A stretch of 64,000 nt of DNA from Tritrichomonas musculus (lineage: Eukaryota > Parabasalia > Tritrichomonadida > Tritrichomonadidae): the NCBI GenBank assembly GCA_039105265.1, contig JAPFFF010000006.1:4464001-4528000 (forward strand), read 5' to 3'. The position numbers were made by a program, and so were the translations under genes. Within the stretch, counting starts at the first letter, position 1, and every line of letters starts with the position of its first letter. Under the pieces are notes generated by a model, which saw only the letters and a list, made by a program, of their open reading frames with translations, was not told where the DNA came from and ran no database searches. Shown here in pieces: positions 29,839 through 41,700 of this stretch.

Positions 29839-31593
29839 TTAATTTCTTATTGAAAAAGTGGAATTCTTGGTTAAAGTATTTTATCTTGAATAATAAAAAT
29901 TAAAACTACTCTTTTTGCATTACTTAAGTGTTATTATTTATAATTTATATCAAATGAAATCCTTTTATTTTACTTATTATTTTGAATGGATCACATCACT
30001 GAATACTCATTTCCAAGAATTCTAATCAACTTTTTGATAATTAAAAATATGTTTTAAAATCCTTATAGCTTAATCAACATTTTGTATTATTTATTTTTTT
30101 CTTCGCATGCTGTATCTATAAAAAATCACTGTCAACTCCATTGAATCTTAAAGCACAGTTTGGCATTTCCACGGATTTTCATGACTTTTAAATTACAGTT
30201 ATAGATTTGATAAAATATAATATAACTATTCTATAAATTATAAGTTCTAAAAAATACTCTACAATTTAGGTTGACACATTTTTCCACGGTCAACACATTT
30301 TTCCTGAGTCTTTACATTTAAAGACTATTTAATTCCTTGCAGTAGAAAAGCACTAAAGTGAACATTTGAAGATACGAACCGGTTTCCAACTTGAATGTTG
30401 TTACTCTTGGCTTGCATTGCTCTTACGTGTTCAGAAAAAATGATCAATGTAATAGGTTCTATGGTATTTCACACATAGTCTTTTTGGTTTTTTCCCCTAC
30501 TGTAGGGTATTGGGGATTCCTACCTATTCTTCTCCTAAAATATCCATCAGATCAGCTTTTTTCTTGTTTCCATTTGTTTCAAACGGAATTTGAAATAGAT
30601 GTTTTGTGTGATTGAATATTTTTAAGAAAATTCACTTTTTTTTTTTTTTTTTTTTTTTGATTTTCAGTTTGATCTTTGCCAATTAAAAATAATACTTATT
30701 TATTTTAAATTCTGGAACTCCCTGAATTGTACATAGCGCTTTTATGGCTTCTTTATCATTATCGAAACAACTCTAATAAAAAATATCGGTGTTTGTTTTT
30801 GCCACTGTACTGATGCTTTTAGGCAATATGTATCATCGTGTTTACTAACAATTCACCCAAATTTCAGTATAGTTTGCTTTTTCCATTTCAAGTTATGTTT
30901 TTTTTCTTGAATTTTTCTATTTCCTCAATTGAGAGGATATGTTTTTATGGTAATTCTGATATAAGGTGATAGCTATACAAGTTTTCTGCATTAGTCTGTT
31001 GAATAATCTCATTGAATTACATCTTTTTGAGTTTATAATTTGAACCTGAGTTCCAAAAAACTTCAATATTATTTGTGATGTGTCCAACAAATTACAATAC
31101 AGTGAATCTTTTCTTCAATAAACCATTCAAATCTAGTGTCGTTCTATTATATTTTACTTGAATATAAATAAAGAGAATAACTTCAAATTTGAACATTATT
31201 TTAAGAGAATAGTTTGTGCCAACACCATTTTATCAAAGAACACTCTTTTACCTTTATATATATATTTTTGGAATCAAACAACATTTCAGGAATATTTTAT
31301 AAAAATCTTAATATACTAAAGGAGTAGTCTTTAATTAACAGTGAAAATTGACAATGATTTGTTCGTTTAATCACCTATGACAATCATTTTTTTGACCTTA
31401 TATGATAAGAATTATTATATTTTTTTTCATTTGCAGTTGGCCGCCAATGATTTTTCACGGAATATTTTATATATCATATTAATTCATACAAGTAATAGTT
31501 TTTACTTGTTTATTTCTCATTTCAATATCTACAATTCTAAATAAGATAAATAGGTATTTAAAATCAACCTCTGAAAAAGGATAAAACCATTTC
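29839..31593. other. Gene-poor DNA with faint old coding traces
   Basis: TTAGGTTGACACA at 30,266 is the inverse of the word at 26,809, followed by two near-copies of a 20-bp GT(T/C)(G/A)ACACATTTTTCC repeat (30,270-30,306). A run of 23 T lies at 30,636-30,658. Minus-strand 30,680-31,150 has protein-like residues ending DKEAIKALCTIQGVPEFK before a stop, possibly an old host gene, too decayed to name. A 74-codon frame at 30391-30615 looks like chance. Confidence 0.35.
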
Positions 31594-31732
31594 CTGTAGA
31601 CATGAAAATCGACACTTTTGGATACGTATTAAAACATTCAATTTTAAGAAAACTCATACAATTTTTTCACTTGAAAATTCAAATTTCAATGTTGTAAAAG
31701 GTATCCAAAAGTGTCGATTTTCCAGTCTACCT
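31594..31732. mobile_element. 139-bp miniature TIR element
   Basis: The left arm GTAGACATGAAAATCGACAC continues to TTTTGGATAC. The right arm is its inverted copy with about two mismatches (30-bp TIRs ending GTCTACCT). A possible short target duplication CATTTC flanks it. The interior is about 75 bp of AT-rich DNA. It sits 185 bp upstream of the kinase-Sel1 start codon. Confidence 0.75.
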
Positions 31733-31819
31733 CATTTCACAATATTTTGGTGATTTTATTTTAATTTGAATTCAAATTATACAGATAATTAATATTTTAA
31801 CAGATAATTAACATAATAA

Positions 31820-31851
31820 AAAAGTTGTATTTATAATAAAGTACAACTTTT
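31820..31851. repeat. Hairpin with 10-bp stem upstream of the kinase-Sel1 gene
   Basis: AAAAGTTGTA and TACAACTTTT are separated by 12 bases, about 65 bases before the ATG at 31918. It could be chance in this base composition. Confidence 0.4.
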
Positions 31852-33181
31852 ACTGTATATTAATTGAGATATATCAAAAATAAATACAATAGTGAAAATT
31901 TCTGAATTGAGCATAAAATGGATATTGAAGGAATATTTTTTACCACAAATGATTTTCAACTACAAAAAACAGAACTTGGAGAAGGAACTTTTGGTACAGT
32001 TTATATTTCACAAAATAAACAAGATAATAAACTATATGCGACAAAAATTTTTGATAAAGAAAATGATTTCAATGGCTATCAACAAATGCTTCTTATGCGA
32101 GAATCTTTGATCCTTCATAGCCTGAAACATCCGGGAATTGTTGGCTTTAAAGGAATTAATTTTCAATCTTTCGAAGATCCTACCATTCTTGAACCATCAA
32201 TCATCACAGAATACATGAAAAAAGGGTCATTAAAAACATTCTTGATCTAGAAATGCATTCTCTTTCCGATATAAACTGGTCATCCACGAAAAAATACATA
32301 ATGTTATTAGGAATTGCAAATGCAATGGATTATCTACACAAGCATGGCATTATTCATCGTGATCTGAAGCCAGAAAATGTTCATATTGATGATAATTACT
32401 ACCCACACATTTGTGATTTTGGATTATCACGATGCTTTCCTAAAACAATTACAAAATCAATGAAATTGACCATGACAGGTCAAATTGGAACACCTTTGTA
32501 TATGGCACCAGAATTACTTGTTGATGAGAAACGATATTCTTCAAGTCTTGATGTTTATGCTTTTTCAATGCTCGCTTATGAAATAATAACCGGAATTGAA
32601 CCTTTTTCTGAGCTTGGACAAACAACCGCAATTCCAATTTGGGTCAAAGTTTTGAAAGGATATCGTCCAGAGATTCCTTCTTTTGTTCCTGAAAAAGCTA
32701 AGAATCTACTCAAGCGTTGCTGGAGTGAAAGACCTGAAGAACGTCCTTCTTTTGGAGAAATTTTTAATGAATTGTCAAGCGACTTTTCTTTTTTTGATGA
32801 AACCGTTGATAAAGATGAAGTGCTTGAATATCTTGACATGCTTGAAGATGAGACAAAAGTTATTAAAACAACGAACTTCAAGCTGAAATTAATGAATTAA
32901 AAGCGAAATTAAAAACTTATTCATCACAAAATGATGACTTAATGAAAGCTCTCGATAAAATGCTAGGATGCAAAGAAGAAAGGAATCAATACGAAGCAAT
33001 AAATCAATTAAAACTGGCATCATTGAAAGGAAATTGTTGTTCTTCATACATTCTTGGACTTGTCAATGCTAACAGCGAAGGTTTGGATCACGATTTTGAT
33101 GAAGCTGTTAAATATTTCGAAAAAACTAATGAACAAGGTAATTCTTATGGCTTGAATCGAATCGGATTCTCTTATTTGAAA

Positions 33182-33613
33182 GGATACGGAGTTAAGCAAG
33201 ACTATTCAAAAGCTCGTGAATATTTCAAACGAGCTTCAAAACTTGGAAATTCAGATGCTTTTGTTAATCTTGGCATTCTTTACTACAATGGATATGGAAT
33301 TAAGCAAGACTATTTGAAAGCTCATGAATATTTCAAACGAGCTTCAAAACTTGGAAATTCAGATGCTCTTGTTAATCTTGGCATTCTTTACTACAATGGA
33401 TATGGAATTAAGCAAGACTATTCAAAAGCTCATGAATATTTCAAACGAGCTTCAAAACTTGGAAATTCAGATGCTTTTGTTAATCTTGGCATTCTTTACT
33501 ACAATGGATATGGAATTAAGCAAGACTATTCAAAAGCTCATGAATATTTCCAACGAGCTTCAAAGCTTGAGAATTCAGATGCTCTTGTTAATCTTGGCAT
33601 TCTTTATGAAAAG
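33182..33613 (+). repeat. Four near-identical 108-bp Sel1-coding units
   Basis: GGATA(C/T)GGA(G/A)TTAAGCAAGA recurs at exactly 108-bp steps (33182, 33290, 33398, 33506). Each unit encodes one 36-residue Sel1 repeat. Near-identity at silent sites indicates recent duplication or conversion. Confidence 0.85.
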
Positions 33614-34510
33614 CTACAAGGATGCTATAAACAATATTCAAAGGCTGCCGAATGCTATAAGAAAGCTGCATTACATGGAAATTCTCTTGCATTAGCCAGA
33701 TTGGGCGTTCTCTATGAAAAAGGTCAAGAAGTTGAGAAAGATTATTCAAAAAGCAGCTGATTATTATAGAAAAGCAGCAGATTTTGGAAATTCAGATGCT
33801 TTGGTTAATCTTGGAAATCTATATCATGACGGCCTTGGGTTTGGAAAGGATTATTCAAAGGCAGCTGATTATTATAGAAAAGCAGCAGAGCTTGGAAATT
33901 CAACAGCATTACACATGCTTGGCGTTCTCTATGAAAAAGGCCACGGTGTGTCACAATATTACAAGAAGGCATCTGAATACTTCGAAAGTTCAATAAAGCT
34001 AGGAGATTCCGATGCACTAAACAACCTTGGCCTTTTATATCAAAATGGACGCGGCTTTAAACAAGATTACGCAAAAGCACGAGAATACTTCCAAAAAGCA
34101 TCCGAACTTGGAAATCCAGACGGATTCCATAATCTCGGAGTTCTGTATTCAAACGGATTCGGCGTTCAACTTGATTTAAATATCGCTGAAAAGTATTTCC
34201 AAAGTGAAAAAGAAATTAGAAATCCCGATGAATTAGCAATAATTGTGTCATAGCAGCCGAAATGTATCAAAGAGCAGCAAAACTTGGAAGCTCACCTGCA
34301 TTGATATATTTAGGCTCTTTATATGAGAAAGGATTTGGCGTAAATCGAGACTATTCAAAAGCAGTCAAATGCTATAAAAAAGCATCAAAACTCGGAAATT
34401 TAGAGGCACTGAATAACCTCGGCAATCTATATGAAAAAGGTTTTGGTGTAAATCAAGATTATTCAAAGGCAGCTGGATTTTATCAATGCGGATCTGAACT
34501 TGGAAATATA

Positions 34511-34940
34511 GAAGCAACAACAAACCTCGGCAGTCTATATTATTATGGGCGTGGATTCACAAAAGATTGTTCAAAAGCTGCAGAATACTATAAAAAAGCA
34601 GCAGAACTCGGTGATCCTTCTGCATTAAATAAAATGGGTGATTTATACAAAGAAGGCCAAGGTGTTCAACAAGACTATTCTAAAGCTTTGGATTGTTATA
34701 AACAAGCTTCAGAATTGGGAAATCAAGAAGCAACAACAAACCTCGGCAATCTATATTATTATGGGCGTGGATTCACAAAAGATTGTTCAAAAGCAGCAGA
34801 ACTCGGTGATCCTTCTGCATTAAATAAAATGGGTGATTTATACAAAGAAGGCCAAGGTGTTCAACAAGACTATTCTAAAGCTTTGGATTGTTATAAACAA
34901 GCTTCAGAATTGGGAAATCAAGAAGCAACAACAAACCTCG
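34511..34940 (+). repeat. Two-repeat block duplicated, with a 21-bp loss
   Basis: GAAGCAACAACAAACCTCGG occurs at 34511 and 34727 (216 bp = 2 x 108) and again, apart from its last bases, at 34922 (195 bp = 216 - 21). The second block lacks seven codons between two KAAE words, so a deletion between short direct repeats removed part of one Sel1 helix pair in frame. Confidence 0.8.
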
Positions 34941-35753
34941 GAATTCTATATTATTATGGACTCGGTGTAGATAAAGATTATTCAAAAGCTGCAGAATATT
35001 TTAAAAAAGCAGCAGAACTCGGTGATCATGAGGCATTTAATTTTATGGGACATTTATATAAGGATGGCCAAGGTGTTCGACAAGACTATTCGAAAGCTTT
35101 TGAATGCTTTAGTAAAGCTGCAGAATTTGGAAATCAAATTGCAATAACTAATCTTGGAATTCTATATTCTGATGGATGCGGAGTTAAACAAGATAAGTCA
35201 AAGGCCCTTGAATATTTTACAGAAGCAGCAAAATCAGATGACCTAATACCATTAACAAATCTTGGGGTTGTTTATGCTGAAGGCAAAATAGTTGAGCTGG
35301 ATTATAAAAAAGCAGCAGAATATTTTCAAAGAGCAGCTGAACGTGGAAGTTCAGATGCTTTACTTTATCTAGGCCAAATGTATGAAGATGGAATTGAATT
35401 TGAGCAAAATTATTCCAAAGCTCTTGAATATTATCAAAAAGCATTAAGTCTTGGGAACATTGAAGCAGTTGATTATCTCAATGATCTCGACAAAAGAAAA
35501 AAATGAATTTTCTAAAAGTTTTTTTAAAAACATATAAATTTGATAAATATAAATATAAATTTAAAGCATTTTCCTTTTTAATTTACTAAAAATATTACTA
35601 AAAATATCAAGATTTTATTCAATATTTGAAATATTTAAACGAAAGATAAAAGGTCAAAATATTGCCAAATAAGTATTGATTTTTTGATAAAAAAAATATT
35701 TTCTTTTCAAATTTTGAATACCAATTTAAAAAAAATAAACACGTTATTAGTTA

Positions 35754-38700
35754 ATGGAGAAGAAGAAAAACTCAACAATAAAAGTGAGCTCAGACTCCAT
35801 TAGCTTTCATGATTTGCGAAATGGAGAATCAGATTCTACTGATTTTTGGGTTCAAAATATTGGGAAGACTCCTATTCAACTTCGATTTAATTTATCACCG
35901 TCATCTCCCTTTCAACTAATACATGATGGCCAAAAAAACATCGCTCCTGGCCTTGATACTCGCGCTACTATCAAATATACATCAAATTCAGCTGAAGTAG
36001 TAAAAGATACATTAATTATAAGCTGTAAAGATGAAACAATTAATATTCCAATAATAGCAACGCCACCATGCCCAAGAATTGTACCAGAAAAAACTAATAT
36101 TAATCTTGGCAATATTGGTAACAATACAGATTTCAAATTTATATTTGTTTTATCAAATCTTGGTTTGAAAGAAGGAGATTTTGATATTTCATGTTCAGAT
36201 GAATCAGTTTCTTTTGTTCCAAAAAATGGAACAATTTCAGCTGAGAAATCATTGGAAATAGCTGCTGATTTTCATCCAAAAAAGGTTGGCGATCACCAAT
36301 TTACAATAAATGTAACTACGGATGGAGCAAACGAACCAACACCTCCAATTATAGTTAGCGCAAAATCATTACCTAATTCCATCTCTTTACAAATTAATGG
36401 ATCTGATATTTCTGAATTCGAATTTGGAACAATTTATTTTGGACAAAAAAGGGTTATTTCAGCTACTGTAGTAAATAATGGGCCATATAAACGATCATTT
36501 GTCATATTACCTCCTAAAGATATCCTAATTGAAGAGCCACCAATCAAACTTTCAGGAAGAAATCAAGTTACAACCAAAGAAGATATTATTTTTTCAGCTT
36601 GTCCACCTGAAGGTTTATTAAATCCATATGAGAAAAAAGAAATTAAACTAGTTTTTGATCCACCAGATGGAGCAATGAAAGAAGAAGATTTAGAATTAAG
36701 CTATAATCAATTTTCTTCAGTTGAAGTTGTTGAGACTGGCCAGCGAATAAATTTTTCATTATCAGGGAAATCAGTTAATCATTTGGTTTCCATATCCAAC
36801 ATTGATTTTGATTTCGATAAATCGCCCATTAAAAACAAAACCACGAAAACGCTTAAAATCAACAATCTTTCTCATTACTTGCCGATCACATATGAATTTC
36901 AATCCATTGCGCAATATCGATTTGAGCCAAGCAAAGGACAAATCTCAATGAACTCTTCCAAAGAAGTCAAAATAACTTTTTATCCACGAAATTACGGGAC
37001 ATTTGACTCACAAGTGAAGATATCGTTCAATGATGGCCTTTTTCACAAATACATAAATTTGAAAGCCACATGTTGCTCAGAAAATGAAAATAAACCATTC
37101 AAAAGGACACCATTATGGGAAACAGAGAAAGACATTCTTTATAACGTTGAGCATCCAGATACACGTTATTCTTATGATTTGAAACAAATCAAAGAAAACC
37201 AGAAGAAAAAGGAACTTTTTGACTCATACATAACTGACTCTGCTGAAGCTCGAGCGAAGAAGAAGAAAGAACAAGAATACCTTGATCATGCACGACTAGA
37301 AGCGGTGCACTTTTTGACATCTTCATTAGGGGCCAACAATTTTTCTGAGAGCGATATTCAAGAGTATATAAAATCACACAAAATTCAATTGAATTCAAAA
37401 AGTGAAGATAATGATCTTGGTATAAAACCGATGGAAGGACTGACACCTCCAGATCCACCCATCAACAAGAAAGCCTCACCTCTCTATATTCAGAATCCAA
37501 CCGCTTTTGGCCTCTCAAAAGTAAATAACGGCCAAAATAACGGTCAAGATGAATTGAATCAAGGAAGACAAATGAAAAATGACGATAACAAATTTATTAA
37601 GAAAAAGTTCAAATCAAAGGCAACTACACCTGCGGAAATTAATGAATGTAATAGAACATTGACACCCGCACAACAATTGATGGTTGTCGCGTCTCATCAG
37701 ACAATCAATATCGGCCAAATATCGGTTTTTGCAACCGTTGTAAAATCATTCACAATTGAAAATAATTTACAACAACACATCCTTGTTTCTCTTAATTATG
37801 AATATGAAGAGCTTAGTAAAAGTAGTCCAATATCACAAGTGATTCCTCCCAAACAAACTGCCGGTTTTGATTTAAAATTCACAAGTCATAAACCTCAGAA
37901 TTTCATGAAGACAATTCAATACCAAATAAACGGTCGTCACACCTATTCCTTTACTTTTATTGCCCAGGTGATTCCAATTGACCTTCAGATTAACCAAGCA
38001 TTCGTTGAGTTTAGATTCTCACCTGATTCAATTGTTCCCATCATTAAAGAATTCGTCACACTTACAAATAAGTCGAATTCTCGTGCTGAATACAACTTTA
38101 CGGGTTTGGCTCCACCTTTTTCAATGAACAATCAGAAAGGTTATGTTGAAGCCAACAAGAACTTAAGTCTTGAAATAACGTACAATCCAGGTTTAAGAAC
38201 GCATGATGAACAAGACATTGTAATGAATACTTTAGGAGGCTCGTCACGTGCACTTAGATTGATTGGTGATACAGGCAATTGCAAGTGTTCTTTGAGTAAG
38301 AAGACGATCAATTTCGGCCTTATACCAATTGGCATTTCGAAGACACAAAGCATTCGTCTTAAGAACACGGGAGAAGACGATGCGATATTCGCAATCTCTG
38401 TCAATAATCCAGGCGAATTACAAGTGTCACCAATGAATGGGAGAGTCGCTGCACGTGATTCAATTCAATTACAAGTTACGTATAAATCATTCCAACCTCA
38501 TCCATTCAACATACAAGTCTCTATTTCAATCTGTGGAAGTCAACCGTTGTCATTCAACGTTATCGGCCAAAGTGAACTTCCCGTGGTTCAGCTTGAAAAT
38601 ACTGAATTCGAATTCGGAAGAGTTTACGTTGGTTCTTCGGCATCAATAGAAACCGTTATTTCAAATATCGGTTCAATTCCAGCAATTCTAACTCTTGACT

Positions 38701-41700
38701 TGTTAAATCATCCTGAATTTAGAATCGAATTCCCAACTGAATACGCGGAGAGTGGTGCTATCACATTGATTTCAGATTCGTGTTTCATCACCAAGATGGA
38801 AAGCACAACCGAATACATTTCGTCTGACACTTTCAATCAAAAAAATGCAAAAATTGAAAAGAATGAACAAGAAAGGATTGAAAAAGTTGATTTTGATGAT
38901 ATTAATAAAAACGGTTTGGCTTATCAAATTCAACTTGAAGAACATACATCATTGAATTTTTCTTTGATTTTTCAACCAACTGAAGCTTGCGATATTTCAT
39001 TTGAATTGCCAATTTCTTTGATGAATATCATCACTACTAACTCGTTCCATCTGCAGCCAATCGTCTCCGCTGAAGGCGTCCAAGCTCCAATTTCGTTATC
39101 TACGAACACTGTTGATTTTGGAGTGTCTCCGATATACGACACAACGAATCCTAATTCGCGAAGTGTTGTTCGAACTGTCTCGCTTTTAAATGAAGGGAAA
39201 AGGTCAATTTCGTGGCATTTTGGTGAATTAGAAGAAGACGTTAAGAAGATATTTATAATTGAGCCAAAAGAAGGTGAATTAAACGGTTCATCTACACAAT
39301 CGGTTTCTATTGCATTCAAGCCAAAAGCGGAAATGCCTTACAATGCACATCTTCCTTTGTATGTGAAATCCGAGTCTGAAAAGGATGACAATTTGATAGG
39401 AAAAGTTCAATTGAATGGGGTTTGTTTGAATTTGCCATTTAAAGTATCATTGAATGAGGTTTGTTTGCCAGTTGTTCCTTTGAATACCCTTTCTCAAATG
39501 CAAGTTTATGTGATTAATCAAGGATTCATTGAAGGAGCGTTAAAAGTTCAAATTGCTTGTGATGAAAGCAAGTTTCCAATTAAAGTTTCTTTTCCTGAAG
39601 GAAACATTCTTTCTCATTCAACTGAAAAACTGCCACTTTTAGTATCTTTCCAATCATCACGTCCACTTTCGTTCTCAACACTTGTGGCAATTCTTGACGA
39701 TGCAGGAAATGCGGCCTCTTTTAAAGTGTCGTGTACAACTGACAATTCATGCCTGACTCTATTTTCTTATGTGAAGAACAATCCAATTGATATGAATAAC
39801 GTTGAGTTAACTTGTCGTTTTATCAACGTTAACGACTATCTTGAATTGAAAAACGTTAAATGGGAACCGAAGACTTCTTCATTGATGGTGAAGTTCGTTC
39901 AACGTTATTTGAATGCTCTCGTCTTGTCTAATCAAATCACAAACTTTCCTGACGATTTGATTGCCAATCAAGGAGCTAAACTTGTTGAAGCCATTTCGAA
40001 CTTGACTGGCACAAAGAAGAACTTGGGTGATGATAAGGCAGACACTCCTGAGAAGCGATGTGAATCACTTCGAAAAATTTTGAATTCGATGATTTCATAC
40101 GGCGCACTTTTGTCATCAATAAAACCTGAATTTTTGCTGAGTCGAAGCGATTTCATGCATATAATGAGACAAAAAGTGACAAGGCAACTTCTTGGAATTG
40201 ACTACTTCAACGCACCCGAACAGAGCTCATTCAATCAACAAGTTTTAGGTGAATTTTTTTCATCTAAAACTTTTTCAAACAATTTGTTAAAACGATTAAA
40301 AGTCCTTGAAAATCTTTACGATAATTTGAGTATTGAATCATGGATGATCGTCTTAATGCAGCTCTTTAGATTGTTCATCATGCCACGCGTTGAAACCGAA
40401 AAAATTGACAGAATTCCAGGAGTTACTGACAGTCTTCGAACCATTAAAAACGCCGTCAGCAAACTGCCAAATGGAACTGACATTTTAAATGAAATAAACA
40501 AACCTAGCAAAGTCATCTCTGGTTCGAACATCTTCTCCAGCCAGGAGATGACACTTCTCAAGTGGTGTGGCATCCACTATGCAAGTGTAACCGCCGATTA
40601 CGATAGAAAATTCAATGATTTTGAATCATTCAACGATTCAGCTCCTTTCTTTGCTTTGCTGAAGGGCCACACAAGACTCTCCTTGCCAGACTTGAGCAAG
40701 AAAACTAACGACCATTTGCAGAAGGAACAGAATGCAATTGAATTGATCAATTCAATGAAGTCATTGAAACTTTCTTTCTACCCTCAAATGAAGGAAATCG
40801 TCGATGGCGAACAGTGCTTAATTGCTATCATATTGAGCTACCTCTTTGACACTCTTCCTCATTACATACCTCAGTCAACACTCGAGTTCCAAACCGTCCT
40901 TCACAAGCCAATCACTAAAATGGTGACGATCACAAACACCTCAAAAAGTGAAATAAATTACAAGGCAATTTTTGAGGGAAACAAAAATTTCGTTCTCACA
41001 CAAGATTCAATAACCGTTTCAACCGGCCAAACCGCCGAGTTCCCCATCTTTTTCACAGCGAGAACGATCAAACCGATAACCGGCCGCCTATCGTTAGTTC
41101 CATCGCGACCAAGGTTCGTTGCCTCGCAAGCTGGAAACAGCAACGATAACGATGCACAATCTGACACTCAAAAATTAGTACAGCCGCATTTGCCTCAATA
41201 TTCAGCACCTATCGTCATAGACGTTGTCTCGGCGGTTTCACTCACTTCACCTGAACAATCACTATCGTTGGAGACACAAATTTATCAACCTAAGAAAATT
41301 AAAATAACCGTTGAGAACAAATTTAACATACCGACAAATTTGACCATTTTTTCACATATCACAAAAATTGAGGACGAAAATGGTCGGCCAATTCAAGATG
41401 TACCACCATTGGACAAGGAGATGCTGTCCTTCATTAACGATCCTCTTTCATCCAGTGAAAAAGTTCCATCGTCATCCGACGGTTTTGACGAATATGTCAA
41501 CAAACATCAGATGATCGTTTTGAACACAAATTCCATCAGTTTCACGAACACTAAGCACACGATGACAATTGAAGCCGAGTTTGTTCCAATCTCGCTTGGC
41601 ACCTACAGATGCCTCCTCTTGTTTGTTGATGAAAAAGTGGGCGAATTCGTCTATGAAATCGTCGCAAAGTCGCTCATTCCGCAGGCCTCTGAAATCACGA

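Larger units (their letters stand above)
31918..35506 (+). pseudogene. Protein kinase with Sel1-like repeats, frameshifted
   Basis: A tyrosine-kinase-like Ser/Thr kinase domain ([71 protein letters not shown]), a short coiled coil ([13 protein letters not shown]) and then more than 20 Sel1-type repeats of 36 residues (ALVNLGILYYNGYGIKQDYS type) in five successive frames. Joins fall near 32,245, 32,870, 33,745 and 34,250. All catalytic residues are intact, so each break looks recent, or is a base-calling error at short homopolymers. An unbroken product would be about 1,190 aa. Such kinase-Sel1 proteins are an expanded family in trichomonads; targets are unknown. The ATG follows an AT-rich leader. 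Confidence 0.85.

Noticed and set aside
30391-30615. 74-codon plus-strand open frame
   Set aside because: It opens with a TTG rather than an ATG and shows no domain. It lies in decayed DNA.
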